NCBI GenBank assembly: GCA_949358305.1
Contig: OX442315.1
Span: 33,506,427-33,570,426, forward strand
Direction: 5' to 3'
From: Strigamia acuminata
Taxonomy: Eukaryota > Arthropoda > Chilopoda > Geophilomorpha > Linotaeniidae
Length of the DNA: 64,000 nucleotides
In this document: piece by piece, positions 8,701 to 17,021 of the stretch
Layout: each line of letters begins with the position of its first letter
Numbering within the stretch: the stretch's first letter is position 1
Translations under genes and position numbers: made by a program
The notes under the pieces: model-generated
Database searches by the model: none
Seen by the model: only the letters and a program-made list of their open reading frames with translations
Told to the model about the DNA's origin: nothing

Positions 8701-10070
8701 TTGTTCGCCATCGCGCACGATTAGTGGCAAGAGGTTTTGAACAGGTTAAAGGCAGGGATTTTCATGAAGTATATAATCCGGTTGTCACTTTTGCACTCGT
8801 TCGCCTACTATTTTTCTTGCTTGTGGTATGTGCCGGATGGGTGACTAGGCATCTGGATGTAAAATGTGCCTTTCTTTATGGGTCTCTGGAAGAAGAAATC
8901 TATATGGATCCTCCAAGTGGTTTCGAACGACATGATGGAAATGTGTGGAAATTAGAGAAAAGTCTCTATGGACTCCATCAGGCGGGCAGGTGTTGGTGGA
9001 TAGAACTTGACCGTGCATTAAAAGAGACTGGTTTAATTCCCCTTACATCTTGCGAATGTGTATATCGCTCCGGATGGAACGCATTCGTATTAGTTTACGT
9101 CGACGACGTACTTATTATCGGTTCAGATGACTTTGTGATCGATAACGTGATACGAACGATTAGAACTATTTTTGATATTAAGGACTTAGGTCGCGTTCAA
9201 AAGTTTTTGGGAATTAATTTCCGCCATGATAAAGAAGACAACTGTGTTTATTTAGAACAAACATCATATATACACAAACTGTCTAATGTTTTCTCTTTTA
9301 TATCTTTTCAGAGAAAGTACGAACCAATGAAGTTTGGGTCGGTCATCAATGCAGAAACGATGCGAAGCGAAAAAGGCATTGATCTGCCATATCGAGAATT
9401 AGTCGGATCTTTGCTATTTCTCGCACGAATGACGAGACCAGACATCCTGTACGCAGTCAGCGTTTTGGCGAGATATTCTTCAAAACCCAGTATCGTCGCC
9501 TGGATGCATCTTGAGCATTTATTTAATTATGTGAGATCGACCCCGTATCAGTGCATTAAGATGAAGAGACCAGAACGTGTTGTCTTTCACTGTTATTCCG
9601 ATGCATCATTTGCGTCCGATATCGACACACGCAGATCGGTTTCTGGCCACATCGTGTTTTTGGGCCAAGTACCGATAATTTGGAGATCTGCAAAGCAGTC
9701 CTTGGTTGCAGCGTCCGCAATGGAATCGGAATTATACGCCGTGACTGATTTAGTGAAAGAAGTTATTTGGTTAACACGCATTTTAACCGAATGTTCTCGT
9801 GTCTTACCAATTGATGATGCACATCCGACTATCTACGTGGACAATCAGAATGTACTTTTCAACTTGAAGAATCATGTGGAGAATCGATTGACACGTTATA
9901 TGGATATAAGATTTAAGTTCGTTCGAGAACATTTGATGTTAGATTTATTTAAAATCATGTATGTTAACACAAAGTTTAATTATGCAGATTTATTTACCAA
10001 ACCTTTAATGAAAGGAAGATTGTTATCTTTAGTTCCGTATTTGAGTTCTGTACGGGAAACAGCGAATTAG
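5769..10070 (+). CDS. copia Gag-Pol polyprotein, 1433 aa
   Basis: This single ORF encodes the whole element. Domains in order: Gag (about 1-240) ending in the zinc knuckle CYRCGQPGHFIRDC; an aspartic protease with WDSACGAHLC, so DSA rather than the usual DSG; an integrase with an HHCC zinc motif (HRRLAHLN ... CEDCKITK) and the catalytic triad residues in HADIWG, IKTDNGLEF and NGVAERFNQ; a reverse transcriptase with YVDDVLI; and RNase H with YSDASFASD, SAMESELYAV, YVDNQNV and a C-terminal ADLFTKPL. No frame break is visible. Start choice: ATG at 5769 is the first good start after the leader and opens the Gag domain. The product copies and inserts the element's DNA. Confidence 0.96.
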   Translation: MDKIPDMFKFSPLDGLNYEAWKSDMKMLLAAQTLTDHIDKATKVPTDATELKDFTAKKNKAMGYIYYGVKREIRDLLRSAGKEDPLTAWDYLAGMYEPKSRARIAMLRKNFVSMTFKTGEHMETFISRVENAAAQLKDAGRKINDDEIAFQLIQDLPTEYDVVVKMIYAWDDTKFTTTNVKSTLISEAGRMRLMTTSVSKNDSEVMTSSTVQQRGSPSPGYTCYRCGQPGHFIRDCTQAPSHYEKARAGRNTRLRGRKSRGRGTSSNERPAAGFSGVFDVMTVSNQPPSTPTIPWQQWTWDSACGAHLCNDKKWFQDLRMIKPTTMNSYYGQFQVTGIGTVMFRHQVDGKERYTVLQRVGYAPSGRRNLISGFQVDTCGYTWKGGGKCIEVYDKTGTSVLRFTGTNGLYNLSAQLPEVNNTSAVKTYANVVSEGQKEPQTANCSHDLELWHRRLAHLNVRTVAEMSKSGAVKGMPSLSRGNLYCEDCKITKMRRPTRKAFPSILTKSLMEIVHADIWGATSYPSPSGFKYFLAIVEDYSRWTSVYALKHKWEAFDKIKDFITEAERQTGHRVKAIKTDNGLEFCSRKMSEHLTSLGIQHLRTNTYTPSQNGVAERFNQTALQAIRVTRKQANLAPGFWVELLHAYVYLRNRTPQKLLHWKTPYEIRKGSPPNISYIRKIGSMVHRFIPKAERQDKFSDCGEVGVLVGYALFTRGYRIWDPISNKIIESDQVTINEAKVYQPKRLESVEQISFTPDTTEESKPKMTLKKVAPTQAKQQPVAQVTTIQAAQTVTQPEQTVLQSVKQKIQVQPTISSQLKQIVWERELIPRSTGNRTDVYYFCDGQRIKSKTDVAVLCQAKNLDVNLDAFDFSPKNLVTGQVDIPSKSHDVAKPNNTDSNIVDQDFFDFFNGLECCDVESPTSYEEAIKCEDADQWNEAMQDEIATLEERKVFSLVPPPKGKKILTNKWVFVRKSDDKGTVVRHRARLVARGFEQVKGRDFHEVYNPVVTFALVRLLFFLLVVCAGWVTRHLDVKCAFLYGSLEEEIYMDPPSGFERHDGNVWKLEKSLYGLHQAGRCWWIELDRALKETGLIPLTSCECVYRSGWNAFVLVYVDDVLIIGSDDFVIDNVIRTIRTIFDIKDLGRVQKFLGINFRHDKEDNCVYLEQTSYIHKLSNVFSFISFQRKYEPMKFGSVINAETMRSEKGIDLPYRELVGSLLFLARMTRPDILYAVSVLARYSSKPSIVAWMHLEHLFNYVRSTPYQCIKMKRPERVVFHCYSDASFASDIDTRRSVSGHIVFLGQVPIIWRSAKQSLVAASAMESELYAVTDLVKEVIWLTRILTECSRVLPIDDAHPTIYVDNQNVLFNLKNHVENRLTRYMDIRFKFVREHLMLDLFKIMYVNTKFNYADLFTKPLMKGRLLSLVPYLSSVRETAN

Positions 10071-10078
10071 GGGTAGTT

Positions 10079-10269
10079 TGTTAATGTAATTCGCTCTTTC
10101 TCATTTGTATTGTAGCAGACGATCTTTTGCTTACTTTGTTTTATGTATCACCACCTGGTGACAGTTTCTTTTATTTTTTTTATAAAAGTCTCCAAGATGG
10201 CGACGCACGCAACCGTGTATGTTTCTTTACACCTCACCACGCTTCTAGATACACAGACAAGCGCCAACA
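10079..10269 (+). repeat. copia 3' LTR
   Basis: This is an identical copy of 5279-5469. It is followed immediately by the TTAAT target duplication. Confidence 0.95.
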
Positions 10270-10396
10270 TTAATGTATGTTTTATTTCAATTTACATTGA
10301 AACAAAACATATAAGCTTGTTGAATATGTTTATAAGACAATTTGGAAATATGGTGCGCACTCAAATAGGAATATTTGAGGTCACCACAATTTTTAC

Positions 10397-11619
10397 TTGA
10401 AAGGAAGGACCAACGTCTCTATAGCTAGTGCAATGCCATGTTCCATACTCTCTATCATATCTCATCCATTGTACCATCCCGAAACAGTGGATTACGACAT
10501 CGCTTTGGTGAAACTTACAAATCCTTTAGTATACGATTATTTTATTCGACCAATTTGCTTACCACCGATATATGAAGGTGATCACAGTGACGACAACTCG
10601 TATTGCCAACTTACTGAATATTCACAATTTTTGCTTTTTAGAGATACTAAACGAGAAATCCTTATACGCTCCTAAAGATTTCGCGACTGTTATTGGTTGG
10701 GGGTACGAAACACCCCAAATTGTAAATGAAACGAAAGCGGGAAAATCAGTGGATTACCTCAACGAAGCGGTCGTGCCACTTCAACCACCGCACATTTGTT
10801 ACGAACCAGTTAACTACGTAGAATGCGAACACCGCGTGTGCCACCAACATCAAATATTTGTATGGTTAGAATTAATTCGACAATAATAATTTGCTGTCAT
10901 TTTTTTTTCTTTTCTAGCCAACTGAGAGAATGATTTGCGCCGGAACTGGGGTTGGCGACGTTGATTCCTGCACAGGGGACGGCGGAGGACCGTTAATGCA
11001 GGAAGCGTACAGCGAAGGAAAATACGGAAACACGACCAGGTGGTTTTCGATCGGAATTGTCAGTTGGGGCGTTGGATGTGGTCAGAAAGGCTTTTATGGC
11101 TATTATACTCACGTGGCTAAATTGCGAGAATGGATCAATAATGAAACTAAAGAGGAATTTGAGGAATTAAGATTCGAGGAGAAATCAATAGAAAAAGATC
11201 AGGGCTACAAAACTAAAGAGCAATTTGAGGAATTGAAACTCAAAGCCGAATTTGAGAAATTGAAACTCAAAGCCAAATTTGAGGAATTGGAACTCAAAAG
11301 CGAAATACAGAAACTGAAACTCAAAGCCGATTTAGAATTGAAACTCAAAGCCGATTTGGAATTGAAACTCAAAGCCGAATTAGAGGAATTGAAACTCAAT
11401 GCCGAATTCGAGGAATTGATACTCAAAGCCGAATTAGAGGACCTCCAATCCGAATTAGTAAATGTCAAATCCGAATTAGAGGAACTGAAACTCAAAGTTG
11501 AGTTTATGGAATTGAAATGCAAAGCGGAACCAACAGAAACAGATCTGGGCTGCAAAAAAGAATATGAATGCGACCCACAAAATTTTGCGCCCCTGAATGA
11601 ATTTATTCCAATTGGTTAA
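10397..11619 (+). CDS. serine protease homolog (GDGGGP, inactive) with coiled-coil tail, 5' part missing
   Basis: Three exons can be read: one ending at 10577, then 10642-10859 and 10918-11619. The trypsin fold is shown by HPLYHPETVDYDIALVKL (catalytic Asp present), ATVIGWG, MICAGTGVGDVDSC and SIGIVSWGVGC. The active-site motif reads GDGGGPL instead of GDSGGPL, so the nucleophile Ser is Gly; this is a serine protease homolog (SPH). After the protease end (WINNETK) comes about 130 residues of Lys/Glu/Leu-rich repeats (ELKLKAEFE type), a predicted coiled coil not usual for this family, then a short Cys-containing end. The exon with the catalytic His and the N-terminus is not found between 10275 and 10430. 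It lies left of the transposons or is lost. The exact start of the first visible exon is uncertain. Confidence 0.75.
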
Positions 11620-13190
11620 TTTTTTTTTTTTTTTGCTCAAAATACATTTGTATAAGTTTAAATTTTATTTTAATCTAAATACCAATAATTCATAACTGAT
11701 ATATTTAATATCCCTCGTTGCACCATGAAAGTTGACATACCGGTAACCCGGGTTTGTTCCAATACATTTCTAATGGAAACTTGGTTTTAATGTTGACCAA
11801 TTCGCCATTTGAAAGGTCCCAATACATTTCCAATGGCGAATTGGTTTATGTTTAAATTCGTCCTTGTGTCCTTCGCGAAATAAACTAAACAAAACAAAAC
11901 ACCCAGAAAATTAGTAATTTCCTTAAAACGAATTATTTAACCAGATGGTTATGTTATTGCCATGTGTTATGTTCATGCAACGAGGCATGCAGTGTTTTGT
12001 TATAAATGTCAACAAATAACGGTTTTGAGATTTAATGCAATCAAATGCGTCTTCATCATTTTACATTGAGTGGACAAGTGATACAAAAGTGAAACCAACG
12101 AGTGACATCTCCAAATATAGCGGTACGGTATTCCTAACATGTTTGCCATTGTATAACTCATCAGATTGTTATGTATTGTTGTCCTCTGTTGCGAGAGCAA
12201 CCGAGTGAATAAACAAAAAGGCAGTTTTTAGTTGAGAAATTGAAGAGTTCGTACGTTTCTTCTGTCGCTCCACAAATGGAGCGACCAACACAAAACATGT
12301 ACATTTAGAAGTACCCAACACCATGTTTCCGCTTTCTGTGACACCTGATAAAAGTCTGATTTTGGGTTTTTTGTAACGGTGCAGACGGGAAGCATGGACA
12401 CTAGTTTCGAGAAATTTACGACGATAAATTAGAGTCCTGGGTTGTTTATTGCGATCTAAATTTTCCAAACACAAATATTTCATAATCTTCGTACGACGGT
12501 ACAGTATTTAATATCTAATGCGTATGATGATGTGAATTCAGACTGTGAGATGAACAGTCTTCATGAATATGCCTAACTGTGGGCCTAAATGGCCAGTGAA
12601 AGGAAACACGACTACATAGTTTGATTTTTATGAGTCGCCTAGTTTAATAAGAGAAAAAAATGACGGGGGTTGCTAGGCAGTGCTGCCTAGCAACTCCCGA
12701 TACAATGGTATAGGGTACATTGTTTATTATATGAGTTAATGAGTCGGCAGACACAACAATATCCCTCGTTGCTCCATGAAATGTTCACGTAATTCGGGTA
12801 CTTCTTATGATTTCTGCTGTACAGTAGCTTCGTGATCGCCTGCAAGTAATATGTTGAAAAAGTAATTTAAGCGAGAATTTCTTAAAATCATCTGTCAATA
12901 CCGTAAGTTAAAATTATTCCAGGCAGAATCACTTGAAATATTAAATGTAGTCAACGTTAATTTTAATTTGTCATTAACGTGGTACATTTGGCCAAAAATT
13001 ACGTATTAATTTCGACATTACTTATGCTATTTTTCTATTAGCGATCCTCCCACATTCCTCATCACATAAGCTGAAAGGCACAATTCATCGAATTAACACC
13101 GAAACCCTCCTCGAATCCAAAACTGACTCAATTAAACGGTATTACGTTTGAAATATGATTCCGGTAGCACGTTGTGCCAACGTAATCGCA
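11620..13190. other. intergenic stretch with small repeats, no supported gene
   Basis: No convincing gene is visible; a 104-codon minus ORF at 12169-12483 has no recognisable features. The stretch holds an inverted repeat CCAATTCGCCATT at 11797-11809 with its complement at 11832-11844. It also holds a near-identical 24-bp direct repeat beginning AATATCCCTCGTTGC at 11707 and 12758, and a long palindrome at 12665-12698. Confidence 0.6.
12665..12698. repeat. near-perfect palindrome (16-bp arms)
   Basis: The arms GTTGCTAGGCAG (12669-12680) and its exact complement (12683-12694) are separated by TG. They extend outwards by four more pairs, one of them G-T. Confidence 0.85.
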
Positions 13191-13196
13191 TGTTCG

Positions 13197-13232
13197 TATA
13201 AAAGTAAGCCAAACGCGGGAAGTATCATTTGC
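13197..13232 (+). promoter_or_regulatory. TATA box and initiator of the CTD-like gene
   Basis: TATAAAA at 13197-13203 is followed by the arthropod-type initiator TCATTT, with its A at 13227. The spacing of 30 nt is the usual TATA to start distance. This gives a leader of about 79 nt before the ATG at 13306. Confidence 0.7.
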
Positions 13233-13305
13233 TATCTGCTGTTGATCGTAGCACATCTCGTTATTTTTTAAATCTAGATTTTAGCGTCAAACACTAATTT
13301 ACAAA

Positions 13306-14088
13306 ATGAACAAAGCCGAAAAGGTTAAACAGTTAGCCGAGAATAGTTTTGAAGGAATTAGTGACTGTAATTTTGATGTAAAGCTAAACGAAAGAAAACG
13401 AACATATTCGTATGTAGAAATTCCTGGTACAATTCAGAAAATGAAACAAGCCGCGGATGAAAACAGAGAGCTGAACAAAGCCAAGCAAACAGCTTTCAAA
13501 AAGATTAAATTATTGCCAGAGGCAATTCGTCAATTAGAAAAGCAAGGCCATAGTCCTTCCAGTCCGAGTTATAGTCCTTCCAGTCCGAGTTATAGTCCTA
13601 CCAGTCGGAGTTATGATCCCGCCAGTCCCACTTACAGTCCTGTCAATCTGAGTTATGATCCCCCCAGTCCGAGTTATAGTCCTACCAGTCGGAGTTATAG
13701 TCCTACCAGTCCGAGTTATAGTCCTACCAGTCGGAGTTATGATCCCGCCAGTCCCACTTACAGTCCTGTCAATCTGAGTTATGATCCCCCCAATCCGAGT
13801 TATAGTCCTACCAGTCCGAGTTATGATCCCGCCAGTCCCACTTACAGTCCTGTCAATCTGAGTTATGATCCCGCCAGTCCGAGTTATAGTCCTGTCAGTC
13901 TGAGTTATGATCCCCCCAGTCCGAGTTATAGTCCTACCAGTCCGAGTTATAGTCCTACCAGTCCGAGTTATCGACCAAGATGTCCGAGTAACAATTGGAC
14001 TCCGTCCATTTACGTACGCTCATCGCCGTCGCATACGCCCAGTTTGAAAATTGCAAGGAGGAGGAGGAGGAACAAGAAAACGGCCTAA
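13306..14088 (+). CDS. stand-alone RNA polymerase II CTD-like heptad protein, 260 aa
   Basis: This is an intronless gene with its own TATA/Inr promoter. Residues 1 to about 83 are a Lys/Glu-rich helical segment that I do not recognise. Residues about 83-223 are 20 uninterrupted heptads aligned to the Pol II CTD consensus YSPTSPS. Some are exact (SPTSPSY). Seven carry Asp at heptad position 2 ([14 protein letters not shown]), and others have SPVNLS or SPTSRS. The C-terminus is basic (RRRRRNKK), a likely nuclear signal. There is no RPB1 sequence before the repeats, so it is not the end of the polymerase gene. The poly(A) signal AATAAA overlaps the stop codon (14087-14092). A role in binding CTD readers or kinases is an inference. 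Confidence 0.85.
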   Translation: MNKAEKVKQLAENSFEGISDCNFDVKLNERKRTYSYVEIPGTIQKMKQAADENRELNKAKQTAFKKIKLLPEAIRQLEKQGHSPSSPSYSPSSPSYSPTSRSYDPASPTYSPVNLSYDPPSPSYSPTSRSYSPTSPSYSPTSRSYDPASPTYSPVNLSYDPPNPSYSPTSPSYDPASPTYSPVNLSYDPASPSYSPVSLSYDPPSPSYSPTSPSYSPTSPSYRPRCPSNNWTPSIYVRSSPSHTPSLKIARRRRRNKKTA

Positions 14089-14809
14089 TAAACGGATTTC
14101 ATTGGTTCCATTAATATGCTACCTGATGTAACAATTTAAAACAATTACAATTTTAAAATCTCATTTGCATTACATGCTCCTGGTGCAACACGGAAAACGT
14201 GGAGCCAAAGTTAATCCTATTTTTATGAAAAATATAGCATTTACATACTTATTTTTTTATTTTACAATTTATTTTCAACGCTTCCAATCTTAGGTTGAAA
14301 TTTTACTAGAATTGCAAATTGTGGCGACAAGACACTAAGTGTAGTTAGTAGAGTTTCAATTTTAGTATGCAATTGTGTAGGGCTACGTTGGCGCCATCTG
14401 TGTTTCCTAGTTGGCGTGAACTAGGGGTTACAAACCCTAATGTTAAAATCCTTGAGCGAACGCAAAAAACTAACACAGGGAGCCGCCAAAACCAATATTT
14501 AAGCAACATGGAAAACGTGGAGCCCATTCATATTTTCATGAAAAATATAGTTTGACTTTTCTTGTATATGGTATTTATATATTGATTTCCTTTTTTATAT
14601 TCTTATAATTTTGTAAATAGTTTATTTTCAAACAAGATTGCAAAAGCTTGGCAGGCTAATTTAACTCTTCCAATTCGGGTTTTATTTATTCTTCCATTTT
14701 GTGTTCAGAATCCTGCGCGGTTGATGTCCATTGACGTACCGTACGGGATAGATAAATAACAACGATTCGTCCAATCACTAGACAAATGCTGACTTGGTTT
14801 TGAACCGAA
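14089..14809. other. intergenic, with a diverged 50-bp direct repeat
   Basis: No gene is seen. About 50 bp containing GGAAAACGTGGAGCC and ATGAAAAATATAG occurs twice, at about 14185-14237 and 14505-14551, in the same orientation. Confidence 0.6.
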
Positions 14810-15671
14810 ATGTTGAATCAGACGGCGATAGATGCTTTGTGTTCCGTGTCGTATGTCGAAGACTACATCGATTGTGCGGAAAACTTACCCGATGATTTAC
14901 AACGTTACATTTCACAAATGCGCGAGTACGACGTCAAATATCAAGGTACGTAAATAATATCCAAACTCGAACGAAACAACACGACAAATATACATATTTT
15001 GACAGAAATTTTGCACGACATTGATCAACGGATTTCCCAAATCAACGAATCGGATGAAAGCTGCAACAAACGTAGCATGATCCAAATTCAAAGGTCGTTG
15101 ATCTTAACTCAAGAAATCGGCGACGAAAAACTGCAAATTGTGCAGCAAATACTCGACTTAATTGACAATAAAGCGCGCCAGTTAGAACAAGACAGGAAAA
15201 ATCTAGGTAAAATTGATATTGATTACAGTATTAATCATTAATACCAAATATGGTCATTTAGATTTTGGAAAAGATCAAGAAAATGCAGAGCCGCCTAAAC
15301 CCGACCCGTTGCCGGAGAGAAGTAGCAAGCGGGCGAGACGTCAACGCAGTGATAATTTACGCGAAGAAATATTGCATGACAAACAGGAAGAGAAAACTTC
15401 GGCGAAGAAGTCGAAGAAGAAAAAGCGGAAATCCAAAGCTGAAAAAGAAAGAGAAGATTCGCCCATAGATCAACCGATAGACCCCGACGAACCAACTTAT
15501 TGTTTGTGCGAACAAGTTTCTTTTGGAGAGATGATCTGCTGCGACAACGAACAATGTTCGATCGAGTGGTTTCATTTCTCATGCGTCGGGCTGAGTACTA
15601 AACCTAAGGGGAAATGGTACTGTCCTAATTGTCGCGGGGACCGACCCACTGTCATGAAATCGAAAACGTAG
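14810..15671 (+). CDS. ING: ING1/ING2-type inhibitor of growth protein, 248 aa
   Basis: The exons are 14810-14945, 15006-15206 and 15262-15671; the sum is divisible by three. The N-terminal ING domain has [19 protein letters not shown] and [17 protein letters not shown]. It is followed by a Lys-rich nuclear region ([11 protein letters not shown]) and a C-terminal PHD finger with the C4HC3 pattern in [14 protein letters not shown] and [19 protein letters not shown]. In the family the PHD finger binds H3K4me3 and the N-terminus recruits histone deacetylase or acetyltransferase complexes. The [12 protein letters not shown] lead-in and the N-terminal helix resemble ING1/2 more than ING3-5. The ATG at 14810 opens the conserved domain directly. 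Confidence 0.95.
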
Positions 15672-17021
15672 CAAATAAATATTTTCTCAAATTTTTAATT
15701 GTGCTAATATTTTTATTTCACAAAATGACAGATCACGACGCAATAAATAATATTGTAGTGATAAAATAATGGTTTGTGATTTGTTGGAATTTTGGTTTGA
15801 ATTTAATTTAATTAAAACCAAAGTTTATCAAAGTAGGAGTTTTTTTTGTTTTAAGATTTTTATTTTTTATTTTATCTGAAAATTTGCTTCTTCAAAAATC
15901 AACCTTTTTTATGTTCACTGATCGTTTGTGTCAAGCTTGATAACTACAGAGAAGGTCCAGTTCCAGGGAAGGGACGAGTCCAACCATGCAGACCGCTGAA
16001 AGCCACCATTGCTCACCAAGGGGACTCTGAAGCCGGGAAGATAACGCAGAGATGTTCCAATCCAAGCAGCGGAAAAGCTGAGATGTCGAACAATTATTCC
16101 CATTTAGGTTTGAAATTGTAACATTTGTGATAGAACATATTTCATTAAATGAAACACATTCTATCGCAGATCTCAACTCATTGCTCGTCATTTATGATTT
16201 CTAATTCCACACGTTTATGCATCTTAAATATTAGTAAATCATTTATTTATTTTTCAAATAAATATACCGGTATGTGCAAAGAAATTCTATTGAGATTCTA
16301 TTGAGATGGAGTTTTCACAAATATCTTCTTCTCGAACAACTAGTTAGTTAGGGTCGTTAGGGACATACATTGATTCTATAATGTGAGAATATTTACAAAT
16401 CCCAAATGGACGCTTCAGTTTGCCAGATGGACCTAAAATACCGTACCCCCGCTTATTGCCACACGTCGGTATAGTGCGAGTATTACCGGCATGCCAATAA
16501 ACCCCGTTTTTAATGGCATGGCGGTGTAATTACGAATTTTTTTTTAATTCTGAGCCCAAGATGTAGGAAATTGGCCTAAATTTCTATATATTTTCCCAAA
16601 AATTTAGTAGTAATCTTCAGAATATCAAGGAAACTTAAATTTCAGGCCCAAATTATAACATAATTATTCATCTAGGCTCTTTTAAACAAAAAACAAAGAA
16701 ACCAGTTTTTTCACTTATTCCGGCATGTTTCGCTCTATATCCGCATGCCGGTGTAGACTTTTTGAGCGAGATTTGAAAAACCCATGCCCAACGCCATGCG
16801 GCAATAAGCGGAATAATAGGGTAGATTAATTAATTTTCACAGTCGTTTAGCTGAACTGCCAACTGATTGGCACCATTTAATTAGTTCCTTTTGGAACCAG
16901 TTAAATTCCACAACAATCAACTTACGATTGACGCAATAAATGCAATGCTTCATTATTCACAATTTTGTTAATGATTTCAACACTTTATTGATTTACACTT
17001 TAATGGCTAAACTTAATTCTT
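15672..17021. other. intergenic stretch with a MITE-like element
   Basis: No gene can be supported. An 86-codon minus ORF at 15931-16191 shows nothing recognisable. A possible miniature transposon lies at 16441-16823 (separate entry). Confidence 0.5.
16441..16823. mobile_element. MITE-like element with 12-bp terminal inverted repeats
   Basis: CCGCTTATTGCC at 16449-16460 is matched by its exact complement at 16800-16811. The interior carries several GGCATG/CATGCC blocks in opposite orientation, for example near 16490 and 16745. TACC/GGTA-like ends and TA at both borders suggest a Tc1/mariner-type derivative, but the ends are not certain. Confidence 0.5.

Larger units (their letters stand above)
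5279..10269 (+). mobile_element. complete Ty1/copia LTR retrotransposon
   Basis: The two LTRs (5279-5469 and 10079-10269, 191 bp, TG..CA) are identical by eye along their whole length. The element is flanked by the 5-bp duplication TTAAT (5274-5278 and 10270-10274). It carries one uninterrupted polyprotein ORF, a primer-binding site directly after the left LTR, and a short purine run (AGGGGTAG) just before the right LTR. Identical LTRs and an intact ORF indicate a very recent insertion and possible autonomy. Confidence 0.96.

Noticed and set aside
12169-12483. 104-codon minus ORF
   Set aside because: No recognisable motif, signal or codon signal; lies in a gene-free stretch with repeats.
15931-16191. 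Minus ORFs with WISALSS/PWNWTFSVV-like peptides
   Set aside because: Could be an exon of something, but no splice-compatible neighbours or known domain could be found.
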